64,000 nt of DNA, taken from Bog-159 sp050008575 (GTDB lineage: Bacteria; Acidobacteriota; Terriglobia; Bryobacterales; Bryobacteraceae). A program made the translations under genes and the position numbers. Shown here one piece after another: positions 32,636 to 40,175 of the stretch. Where the stretch lies: contig JBEKMJ010000018.1 in NCBI GenBank assembly GCA_050008575.1, forward strand, positions 1-64,000. Direction: 5' to 3'. Position 1 is the first letter of the stretch; each line of letters begins with the position of its first letter. A model generated the notes under the pieces. The model was not told where the DNA came from. It worked only from the letters and a program-made list of their open reading frames with translations, and did not search any database.

Positions 32636-33703
32636 ATGCACCTTTTCGAGCTAACGCGGGCGCTCATCGATACCGAATCCATCACCGGCAACGAGGAGCG
32701 TGTCGGCCTGCAGTTGCTGGATTATGTTTCCGCGCTTGCCGCCCGCTATGATGGCCACGCGGAGCGTTCCGCAGTCGACGGACGCCGTGCCAACGTCTTC
32801 GTCCGCTGGGGCGACCGGCCCACCGTCACGCTCTCCACCCATATGGATACCGTGCCGCCGTTCATCCCCTCGCGCGAGGACGCCGAACATATCTGGGGAC
32901 GCGGCGCGTGCGACACCAAGGGCATCGTCGCCGCCATGCTCAAAGCCGCCGAGGCGCTCCTCGAAGACGGTGTCCGCAATTTCGGCGTGCTGTTCGTGGT
33001 CGGCGAGGAACGCAACAGCGCGGGCGCCTATCACGCGGCGGCGCATTCCAAAGGCGCCCGCTATCTCATCAACGGCGAGCCTACCGAAAACAAGCTGGCG
33101 CTCGGCTCCAAGGGCGCGCTGCGCTACGAAATCGCGGCCGCCGGGCGCATGGCGCACTCCGCGTATCCGGAATTGGGCGAATCCGCCATCGACAAACTCC
33201 TCGACGCGCTGGCCCGCATCCGCGCCATCCCGCTGCCCGTCGACGATCTGCTCGGCCCCAGCACTCTGAACATCGGAACCATCGCCGGCGGGCGCGCACC
33301 CAACGTCATCGCCGACCAGGCCACCGCCGAAATTTTCGTTCGCCTGGTCGGAGATTCGACGGCCACCAAGGACGCCATCGCCGCCGCCGTATCCGGAAAG
33401 GCGGAGGCGCGCGAAATGATCGAGATTCCCGCCGTGCGGCTTGGCTCGCTCCCGGGGATCGAAACTACGGTGGTTGCCTACACCACCGACATCCCGGCAT
33501 TCGGCGACGCCTGGGGCACGCCGTTCCTGATCGGTCCCGGCTCCATCCACGTGGCCCACACGCTCGACGAGCGCATCCCCAAGCGCCAACTGGAAGACGC
33601 CGTCGGAATCTATCGAAGAATGGTCACCCAACTGCTGGAGTGGGGCAGACCTCCAGGTCTGCGCGGGGCCTCCAGGCCCCGCTCTTCGCAGCTAGAGAAA
33701 TAA
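32636..33703 (+). CDS. M20 family metallopeptidase, probably succinyl-diaminopimelate desuccinylase-like
   Basis: 355 residues from ATG 32636. Di-zinc M20 motifs: 'STHMDTVPP' (H-x-D), 'IWGRGACDTKGIVAAML' (D), 'VVGEERNSAG' (catalytic Glu pair E-E) and 'INGEPTENKLALGSKGA'. The dimerisation domain follows (about 175-290). M20 enzymes include DapE, ArgE and others; position at the head of asd-lysC-dapB-dapA makes a DapE-type role the best guess, 3 bases before asd. The normal end should be near QLLEWG; the last about 20 residues (RPPGLRGASRPRSSQLEK) are read through a REP-A copy. Confidence 0.82.
   Translation: MHLFELTRALIDTESITGNEERVGLQLLDYVSALAARYDGHAERSAVDGRRANVFVRWGDRPTVTLSTHMDTVPPFIPSREDAEHIWGRGACDTKGIVAAMLKAAEALLEDGVRNFGVLFVVGEERNSAGAYHAAAHSKGARYLINGEPTENKLALGSKGALRYEIAAAGRMAHSAYPELGESAIDKLLDALARIRAIPLPVDDLLGPSTLNIGTIAGGRAPNVIADQATAEIFVRLVGDSTATKDAIAAAVSGKAEAREMIEIPAVRLGSLPGIETTVVAYTTDIPAFGDAWGTPFLIGPGSIHVAHTLDERIPKRQLEDAVGIYRRMVTQLLEWGRPPGLRGASRPRSSQLEK
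33640..33690 (+). repeat. REP-A copy inside the M20 coding end
   Basis: GTGGGGCAGACCTCCAGGTC then TGCGCGGGGCCTCCAGGCCC and CGCTCTTCG. Both hairpins differ from the consensus but keep pairing through changes on both sides (CAGACCT with AGGTCTG; GCGGGGCC with GGCCCCGC). The repeat is in frame with the peptidase. Confidence 0.88.
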
Positions 33704-33706
33704 CCT

Positions 33707-34756
33707 ATGCAAACCAAAATCGAAGTCGGCATCCTCGGCGCCACCGGCATGGTGGGCCAGCATTTCGTCAAATTCCTCCAGAACCATCCCTGGTTCGACC
33801 TCAAATGGCTCGGCGCCAGCGACCGTTCCGCCGGCAAGCCCTACCACGCAGCCACCGCCTGGCGGCTCGCAGGCGCAATGCCGGATTCCATTGCCGGCCT
33901 GCACGTAGGCGAATGCAAACCCGGCAACGCCCCGCGCCTGCTCTTCTCCGCCATGGACGCCTCCGTAGCCACCGAAATCGAGCGCGCATTTGCCCAAGCC
34001 GGCCACGTGGTAGTCTCCAACTCCAAGAACCACCGCATGGAACCGGATGTGCCCCTGCTGGTCCCCGAGGTAAATCCCGACCACCTCAAACTCATCCCTG
34101 GCCAGCAGCGCAACCGCGGCTGGAAAGGTCAAATTGTCACCAATCCCAATTGCTCCACGATCGTGCTGACCATGGCGCTCGGCCCGCTGAAGCCGTTTGG
34201 CATCACACGTGTCATCACCACCACGCTGCAGGCCATCTCCGGCGCGGGCTATCCCGGCGTGCCGTCCATGGATATCAACGCCAACGTCATCCCATACATC
34301 GGTGGCGAAGAGGAGAAGATGCAGCAGGAAACCCAGAAAATCCTGGGCGATTTCCGCGGCAGCCACATCGAGCCGCTCGCCGCCAAAGTCAGCGCGCATT
34401 GCAATCGCGTCCCGGTGGTCGACGGCCACACCGTCACGGTCTCGGTCGAGTTCTCTTCGAAGCCCTCAGAATCCGACCTGCGCCACGCCTTCGACCATTT
34501 CACCAGCGTGCCCCAGCAGCGCCACCTTCCCAGCGCGCCGCCGCGCCCCGTCATCTATATAGATGAAAAGGACCGCCCCCAGCCGCGCCGCGATGCCGAG
34601 CGTGAAAACGGCATGGCCGCGTTCATCGGCCGCCTGCGCCCCTGCCCCGCCCTCGATTATAAATTCGTCGCGCTCGCCCACAACACCGTGCGTGGGGCGG
34701 CGGGCGCGGCCGTGCTTAACGCCGAGCTGATGCATTCGGAAGGATTGCTCGACTGA
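33707..34756 (+). CDS. asd: Aspartate-semialdehyde dehydrogenase
   Basis: 349 residues. N-terminal NADP motif VGILGATGMVGQHF, catalytic Cys149 in TNPNCSTIVLTMAL, and 'SGAGYPGVPSMDINANVIPY' and 'EKMQQETQKIL' further on, which place it in the archaeal/fungal-type branch of ASADH rather than the E. coli type. It reduces aspartyl phosphate to the semialdehyde feeding lysine, threonine and methionine. The ATG lies 3 bases after the peptidase stop and the TGA overlaps the lysC ATG, so the two are translationally coupled. Confidence 0.96.
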   Translation: MQTKIEVGILGATGMVGQHFVKFLQNHPWFDLKWLGASDRSAGKPYHAATAWRLAGAMPDSIAGLHVGECKPGNAPRLLFSAMDASVATEIERAFAQAGHVVVSNSKNHRMEPDVPLLVPEVNPDHLKLIPGQQRNRGWKGQIVTNPNCSTIVLTMALGPLKPFGITRVITTTLQAISGAGYPGVPSMDINANVIPYIGGEEEKMQQETQKILGDFRGSHIEPLAAKVSAHCNRVPVVDGHTVTVSVEFSSKPSESDLRHAFDHFTSVPQQRHLPSAPPRPVIYIDEKDRPQPRRDAERENGMAAFIGRLRPCPALDYKFVALAHNTVRGAAGAAVLNAELMHSEGLLD

Positions 34757-36132
34757 TGATCGTCATGAAATTCGGCGGCACGTCGGTGGAATCGGCGGCC
34801 GCCATCGAGCGCGTCGCGTCCATCGTGAAAGCCCGCGCCAGCCGCCGCCCCGTCGTGGTCGTCTCCGCCATGGGCAAGACCACCAACAAGCTGCTGGCCA
34901 TCGCCTCCACCGCCATCGAGGGCGCGCGCGAAGAATACATCCGCCAGATCCACGACCTGCGCGATTTCCACTCCCGCGAGGCGCGCCTGGTAGTTCCCCT
35001 GGCCGACCGCGCCGAGCTTGACCGCCTCCTCGACGAGCATTTCCAGGAGCTCACCGAACTCGTCAAAGGACTGGCCGTGCTGGGCGAGCTGACGCCGCGC
35101 TCCATCGACGCCATCTCCAGCTATGGCGAGCGCCTTTCCAGCTACATTGTCACGCTCGCGTTCCGCCACTTCGGCATGGACGCCGCCCACCTGGATTCCC
35201 GCCAGGTGATCGTCACGGACCGCCGTCACACCCAGGCCGCGCCGCTCTATCCGGAAACCTACGCGCGCCTGGCCGCCGTGGTGCCCGCGTTGGCAGAAGA
35301 CAGGATCGTGGTGATGGGCGGCTTCATCGCGGCCACCGAGGATGGCGTCACCACCACGCTCGGCCGCGGCGGGTCCGACTTCACCGCCTCCATCGTCGGC
35401 GCGGGCATCGGCGCCGAAGAGATCCAGATCTGGACCGACGTCGACGGCATGCTCACGGCCGATCCCACCATCCTTCCCGGCGGCCATCGCGTGAAAACCA
35501 TCTCGTTCGCCGAAGCTGCCGAACTGGCCTACTTCGGCGCCAAAGTGCTGCATCCCGCGACCGTCGTGCCGGCCGTCGAAAAAAACATCCCCGTGCTGAT
35601 CCTGAATTCGCGCCGCCCCGATATCTCCGGCACCCGCATCGTCTCCGAATCCGTGCCCTGCGCCAACGTGGTGAAGTCCATCGCCTGCAAGCGCAAAATC
35701 ACCCTGGTGAACGTGCATTCCACGCGCATGCTGATGGCGCATGGCTTCCTCCGCCGCATCTTCGAAGTCTTCGACCGCCACGAAACCGCCGTCGATATGG
35801 TGTCGACCTCTGAAGTCAGCGTCTCGCTCACCATCGACAATACCAAGGCGCTGGACGCCATCTGCAAAGAGCTGAGCCAGTTTTCCGAAGTGTCCATCGA
35901 AGACGGGCAAGCCATCGTATGCCTGGTGGGTGATAATATACGCTACACGCCGGGCGTGGCCATGCGGGTTTTTGGCGCGCTCGACGGCATCAATATCCGC
36001 ATGATCTCGCAAGGAGCGTCGCTGCTGAATCTCAGCTTAGTGGTCGCCGGGAAGGATCTGCACGCCGCCGTGGAAGCGCTGCACACCGAGTTCTTCGCCG
36101 ACCTGGACGCCGAGGTCTTCGATGCCGCCTGA
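34756..36132 (+). CDS. lysC: Aspartate kinase
   Basis: 458 residues, monofunctional. N-terminal VMKFGGTSVESAAAIERVA is the kinase signature; 'GRGGSDFTASIVGAGIGAEE' and 'IWTDVDGMLTADP' are the substrate and nucleotide regions. Residues about 310-458 hold a pair of ACT domains ('ITLVNVHSTRMLMAHGFLRR', 'GVAMRVFGALDGINIRMISQ'), so feedback control by lysine and/or threonine is likely. Start ATGA overlaps the asd stop. It makes aspartyl phosphate, the substrate of Asd. Confidence 0.96.
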   Translation: MIVMKFGGTSVESAAAIERVASIVKARASRRPVVVVSAMGKTTNKLLAIASTAIEGAREEYIRQIHDLRDFHSREARLVVPLADRAELDRLLDEHFQELTELVKGLAVLGELTPRSIDAISSYGERLSSYIVTLAFRHFGMDAAHLDSRQVIVTDRRHTQAAPLYPETYARLAAVVPALAEDRIVVMGGFIAATEDGVTTTLGRGGSDFTASIVGAGIGAEEIQIWTDVDGMLTADPTILPGGHRVKTISFAEAAELAYFGAKVLHPATVVPAVEKNIPVLILNSRRPDISGTRIVSESVPCANVVKSIACKRKITLVNVHSTRMLMAHGFLRRIFEVFDRHETAVDMVSTSEVSVSLTIDNTKALDAICKELSQFSEVSIEDGQAIVCLVGDNIRYTPGVAMRVFGALDGINIRMISQGASLLNLSLVVAGKDLHAAVEALHTEFFADLDAEVFDAA

Positions 36133-36865
36133 CGTGGGGCAGGCTCGCAGCCTGCGGCCGCCTCGTACGCCGCCATACAACCTCGCCATCGTCGGCTACG
36201 GCAAAATGGGCCGCCTCATCGAGCGATTCGCGCCGGAATACGGTTTCACCGTGGCGCTGAAGCTCGACGAATTCAACAACGCCGCGCACGAAGGTGTGAC
36301 GCCCGCCAACTTCCAAGACATCGACGTCGCGGTGGATTTCTCCATCCCCGCCGCCGTGGCCGAAAACGTGGACCGCATCGCCGCGCTGGGTGTGAACATC
36401 GTAGTGGGCACCACCGGGTGGCTCGGCGAACTCGAGCGCGTCAAATCCGCCGTCGCGCGTCACCACATCGGCCTGGTTTGGAGTCCGAACTTTTCCGTCG
36501 GAGTGAACGTCTTCTTCCGCCTCGTATCGGAAGCCGCGCGGCTGCTCGCCAACGAACCGTCCTACGGCGCATGGGCTTGGGAAATCCACCACGCGACGAA
36601 AAAGGACGCACCTTCCGGTACACTGTTGAAGTTGGTCGAAGAGATGAAGAAATCCGGCTTCGAGCGCCCCGTCGACATCGGCGCCAACCGCGCCGGCGCG
36701 CACCCCGGCACGCACGAAATCGGATTCGACTCCGCCGCCGACACCATCACGCTGCGCCACGCCGCGCGCAGCCGCGAAGGCTTTGCCCGAGGCGCACTGA
36801 AAGCCGCGCAATGGCTGGTCGGCCAAAAAGGTTTCCACGAATTCAGCGAGGTACTGTTTACATGA
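36122..36865 (+). CDS. dapB: 4-hydroxy-tetrahydrodipicolinate reductase with repeat-encoded N-terminus
   Basis: 247 residues. The true fold starts at about residue 18: YNLAIVGYGKMGRLIERFAP (nucleotide motif G-x-G-x-M-G), then 'VVGTTGWLGELERVKSAV', 'WSPNFSVGVNVFFRL' and the catalytic 'HHATKKDAPSGT'. The ATG at 36122 lies inside the lysC end (11-base overlap, likely coupling). Residues 4-17 (DVGQARSLRPPRTP) are encoded by an in-frame REP-A copy; a GTG at 36134 would still include it. No later ATG or GTG allows a start before the Rossmann strand. The enzyme reduces HTPA in the diaminopimelate/lysine pathway. Confidence 0.93.
   Translation: MPPDVGQARSLRPPRTPPYNLAIVGYGKMGRLIERFAPEYGFTVALKLDEFNNAAHEGVTPANFQDIDVAVDFSIPAAVAENVDRIAALGVNIVVGTTGWLGELERVKSAVARHHIGLVWSPNFSVGVNVFFRLVSEAARLLANEPSYGAWAWEIHHATKKDAPSGTLLKLVEEMKKSGFERPVDIGANRAGAHPGTHEIGFDSAADTITLRHAARSREGFARGALKAAQWLVGQKGFHEFSEVLFT
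36134..36173 (+). repeat. REP-A copy inside the dapB 5' end
   Basis: GTGGGGCAGGCTCGCAGCCT followed by GCGGCCGCCTCGTACGCCGC. The first module is identical to that at 30200. The second has a broken pair (GGCCGCC against ACGCCGCC), perhaps because it is under coding constraint. Confidence 0.88.
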
Positions 36866-36960
36866 GACGAGAATGTCCGCTAATTACGCGGAAAGAAGCT
36901 CTGCTTCAGGATTTCCGGAGAGGTTTGCCGATCGCTTCATAAAGTGGATGCCGGATCGTT

Positions 36961-37827
36961 ATGGCAGTGGATTTGTCCCTGGAAACGGCCGAGAAATATT
37001 TTTGGACGTGGCTCGATTTCATTCGGCTTGGGCCCGTGCGTTTCCGCCTGCGGCTGCGGAGTCATCCCGACCGTTACCTCACTTCCGGACAGTTTTTCCT
37101 CGGCACTATGGTCGTTTGTGCGGCGCTCTGGCTGATCACCATCGGCACGATCCGGGAGGCTCAAATATCCGCCCTGCGGCCGTACACGTCCTTCATGGGC
37201 AATAATAGCCAGATATTCATCGGCAGACGCGTCCTATACGTCTTCGTAAGCGTCATTGCGGGCGCCGCGATGCAACGGCTGGTCATATGGTGGCCACTGG
37301 GGAGTCCGGCGGACATCGCCGACCTGCTTACCGCGAAATTTTATGGCTCGGCCATCTTCGCGGTTTTGGTGGCGCTCGATTGCCTGTTGGCAAGCGGCCT
37401 GGTGCTGATTCTGCCCTATATCGCGGCCGGCAACGTCCCACGGCTGATTATTCTTTGTTCGGCGTGCGAGCTTTTCCTGTTCACCGCCGTAGGCGTTTAC
37501 TACGACATCTGGTCGCTCAGTGCCTTCTGCCGCCTGCGCGTCCGCCGGTTACTCGAAGGGTTGGTGATCCTATGGGCCGGTTTAGCGGTGCTCGGCGCGT
37601 CCATCGGAGGCATTATCGGAGGGATGATCGGCGGGATGTCCGACGCCCTGAAAACGGCGCACTCCCACACTTTGACGGGCATTGCCATGCTTGCCGCCAC
37701 GTTCGCTTTCGTATTTGTCCTGTCGGTCGGATTGGGGTCGCTGCCACTCGCAGGGTTGTTTCTGGTTCTGCGCAAGCGGCTGCCTAAGCTGCGGCAAGCT
37801 GTTCAGGAAGAATACGCAAATCTTTGA
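36961..37827 (+). CDS. Multi-pass membrane protein of unknown function (Yip1-like topology)
   Basis: 288 residues with about six hydrophobic segments: FFLGTMVVCAALWLITIG, 'VLYVFVSVIAGAAMQRLVIW', 'SAIFAVLVALDCLLASGLVL', 'LFLFTAVGVYYDIWSLS', 'VILWAGLAVLGASIGGIIGG' and 'MLAATFAFVFVLSVGLGSLP'. Spacing resembles Yip1/YIPF-type inner-membrane proteins, but I cannot name a family. It sits between dapB and dapA, 95 bases after the former and 42 before the latter, an unusual place for a membrane protein; a link to lysine or DAP transport is conjecture. A glycine-rich helix (GGIIGGMIGGMS) may mediate helix packing. Confidence 0.7.
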   Translation: MAVDLSLETAEKYFWTWLDFIRLGPVRFRLRLRSHPDRYLTSGQFFLGTMVVCAALWLITIGTIREAQISALRPYTSFMGNNSQIFIGRRVLYVFVSVIAGAAMQRLVIWWPLGSPADIADLLTAKFYGSAIFAVLVALDCLLASGLVLILPYIAAGNVPRLIILCSACELFLFTAVGVYYDIWSLSAFCRLRVRRLLEGLVILWAGLAVLGASIGGIIGGMIGGMSDALKTAHSHTLTGIAMLAATFAFVFVLSVGLGSLPLAGLFLVLRKRLPKLRQAVQEEYANL

Positions 37828-37869
37828 TGGGTTCGAGACCTCGCTTATGCTAGGAAAAGGTTAGACGAT

Positions 37870-38772
37870 ATGAATACTTTTACCGGCTGTGGTACTGCGT
37901 TACTCACTCCCTTCCGCTCCGATCAGTCGCTCGACGAAGCCACCCTCCGCCGGCTGGTCCGCCGCCAGATCGACGCCGGCATCGATTTTCTGGTGCCTTG
38001 CGGCACCACGGGCGAAAGCCCCACGCTCACCCGCGCCGAACACCTGCGCGTCGTCGAGATTACGGTCGAAGAGGCCAAGGGCCGCGTCCCGGTGCTGGGC
38101 GGCGCGGGCGGCTACAACACGCGCGAAGTCGTCGAACTGGCGCGCGAGCTCGAACACCTCGGTGTCGACGGCATCCTCTCCGTCACTCCCTACTACAACA
38201 AGCCCACGCAGGAAGGTCTTTACCAGCACTACCAGGCCATTGCCGGGTCCATCCGCCTGCCCATCGTTGTGTACAGCGTGCAAGGGCGCACCGGCGTGAA
38301 CGTCGAACCCGCCACGCTCGCCCGCCTGGCCGCCATCCCCAACATAGTCGGCGTGAAGGAAGCCTCCGGCAACATCGCCCAGATGGCCAGCGTCATCCAC
38401 CAGGTCCCGCCCGATTTCACCGTGCTCTCGGGCGACGACGCCATCGCCCTGCCCCTGATCGCGCTGGGCGGCCGCGGCATCGTCTCGGTAGCATCCAACG
38501 AAATCCCCGCCGAAATGACGCAACTGGCGCAACTCTGCCTGGCCGGCGATTTCGCCGCCGCGCGCGCCGTGCAACGCAAATATCTGCCGCTCATGGAGAT
38601 CAATTTCGTCGAGTCGAATCCCATTCCCGTCAAGGCCGCGCTGGCGCTAATGGGACTGCTCGAACCCGTCTACCGCCTGCCCATGGTCCCTCCCAAACCG
38701 GAGAACCTCGCCAAAATCGGAAAGGTGTTGGAATCCGTCAACCTGTTGGGCCGAGTGACCGTTGCAAGCTGA
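37870..38772 (+). CDS. dapA: 4-hydroxy-tetrahydrodipicolinate synthase
   Basis: 300 residues, TIM barrel. 'PCGTTGESPTLTRAEH' carries the substrate Thr-Thr pair, the Schiff-base lysine is K163 in GVKEASGNIAQM, and the motif normally Y-N-x-P-x-R-T reads VYSVQGRTGVN, so the usual Pro is Gln-Gly here while Tyr and Arg are kept. It condenses pyruvate with aspartate semialdehyde, the first step specific to lysine. It closes the cluster; a REP-A copy starts right at its stop. Confidence 0.95.
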   Translation: MNTFTGCGTALLTPFRSDQSLDEATLRRLVRRQIDAGIDFLVPCGTTGESPTLTRAEHLRVVEITVEEAKGRVPVLGGAGGYNTREVVELARELEHLGVDGILSVTPYYNKPTQEGLYQHYQAIAGSIRLPIVVYSVQGRTGVNVEPATLARLAAIPNIVGVKEASGNIAQMASVIHQVPPDFTVLSGDDAIALPLIALGGRGIVSVASNEIPAEMTQLAQLCLAGDFAAARAVQRKYLPLMEINFVESNPIPVKAALALMGLLEPVYRLPMVPPKPENLAKIGKVLESVNLLGRVTVAS

Positions 38773-38862
38773 GTGGGGCAGGCGCGCAGCCTGCGCGGGC
38801 CTCGCAGGCCCGCTCTTCGGCGAGCAAAGCTCGCCGGCGGCTATCAGCTTTCAGCCGTCGGC
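38773..38862 (+). repeat. REP-A copy followed by a CTATCAGCTTTCAGC element
   Basis: GTGGGGCAGGCGCGCAGCCT, GCGCGGGCCTCGCAGGCCCG, CTCTTCGGCGAGCAAAGCTC, then at 38840 CTATCAGCTTTCAGCCGTCG. The last word is the reverse complement of the type found in the tandem repeat at 32249, so two repeat families are joined here. Confidence 0.82.
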
Positions 38863-38938
38863 AATCTCACCTCGACACTGCAACTTCTTGGCGTTTGCGG
38901 GGTTCGTTCTGCAAAACAGACTCACGAAAGGTTTCTTA

Positions 38939-40150
38939 ATGCGAGCTCTCCGGATCGTTTGTTACAGCATGATTGCAATTTGGCCGCCTGCTGGCAGGTG
39001 CCAGGGCATCTTGCCACTGTGCTCCCCCAACATCGTGGCCAACCAGGTGGTGGCGTCCGCCGCGCAAAGAGAGGCAGCCGGCGATATCGCGCAGCCACCG
39101 CTCACCGATCTGGCGGACGGCTTCGCCTGGCCCGACACGCCGGTGGGCGCCATCAAGACCGCCAGCGGCTACGCATTCTTCGGCAGCGACGGCGGCAGCC
39201 ACGCCCGCCAGTTCTGGCAAGGGCACTGGTATGGAAATAATAAGTATGGGTCCATTACGCGGTCGGTGGGATCGCTCGATAATCCACTGGGCTCGGGACC
39301 GCCCACCGACGTCACCATCGATCCGAACCCCGATCCGGCGGTAAACCCTTATTATCAGAGCTATGATTACATGGGCGGCGGGCCGGTCTACCAAGTGCCG
39401 CCCGGGATGTTTGGCGCGGGCAACCTACTGCTGGTTTATCACGCTGAGATTCCGACCGTCCAGACGCAGAGCTTTTATTCCGTGCTGGGCCTGGCGGCAT
39501 CGTTGGACGACGGCATGAGCTGGACCGACTTAGGCGAAATTATACGGGTGAATCAGGCGTATCGAACGGATTTGGACGGTTTCGATATCGGCGATGCGCC
39601 TCTGGCGGTTTCGCCCGATGGTCAATACTTCTATATCTACTTCGAAGATTGGCTCGCCAACGGGACCACGCATTGGGGAAACACGCTCACTCTGGCTTCC
39701 GTGGCAAGGGCGCCGGTCGCGTCTGTGCTGGCAGCCGCTTTCGGCAGCCAGCCGCATGCCGCCTCATTTCAGAAGTATTATAACGGCGATTGGAACCTGC
39801 AGCCGGGAATTGGCGGCTATTCCACGGACTTGAATCCGAATGCGGGATACAGCGGCGAACTCCAGGTCGCTTACAACGCCGCGATCGAGCGCTACCAGAT
39901 GATAGTAGGAGAGGGAGTTGTGGTGGCGTACGCGGAGTCTCCCAACGGCCTTGTCTGGACACTGCCCTCCTTACTATATGACTTCAGTAACTCGCCGGGT
40001 CAACCTACGACCTATGTCGCCCCGGTTGGCGGCGGAGACGACCCGCGGATACTGGGACGGCAGTTCTATATCTATTACACCCGATACCCGCAGGATGGCG
40101 CGGGTTGGAATGGCGCGACGCTGAACAGGTTTACAATTTCCTGTCAGTGA
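38939..40150 (+). CDS. Secreted protein, predicted five-bladed propeller (GH43/sialidase-like)
   Basis: 403 residues from ATG 38939 (AAAGG 8 bases upstream); upstream in-frame sequence is repeat DNA. Short signal peptide (RALRIVCYSMIAIWPPAGRC). The body has repeated strand-turn units with Asp-box-like turns ('LGLAASLDDGMSWTDLGEII', 'VVAYAESPNGLVWTLPSLLY') and 'SPDGQYFYIYFEDW', 'DDPRILGRQFYIYYTRYP', reminiscent of glycoside-binding five-bladed propellers. No catalytic triad can be assigned with confidence. Convergent with the kinase gene, separated by only 25 bases. Confidence 0.65.
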   Translation: MRALRIVCYSMIAIWPPAGRCQGILPLCSPNIVANQVVASAAQREAAGDIAQPPLTDLADGFAWPDTPVGAIKTASGYAFFGSDGGSHARQFWQGHWYGNNKYGSITRSVGSLDNPLGSGPPTDVTIDPNPDPAVNPYYQSYDYMGGGPVYQVPPGMFGAGNLLLVYHAEIPTVQTQSFYSVLGLAASLDDGMSWTDLGEIIRVNQAYRTDLDGFDIGDAPLAVSPDGQYFYIYFEDWLANGTTHWGNTLTLASVARAPVASVLAAAFGSQPHAASFQKYYNGDWNLQPGIGGYSTDLNPNAGYSGELQVAYNAAIERYQMIVGEGVVVAYAESPNGLVWTLPSLLYDFSNSPGQPTTYVAPVGGGDDPRILGRQFYIYYTRYPQDGAGWNGATLNRFTISCQ

Positions 40151-40175
40151 GGCAGCTATCAGCTGTCGGCAGGCA

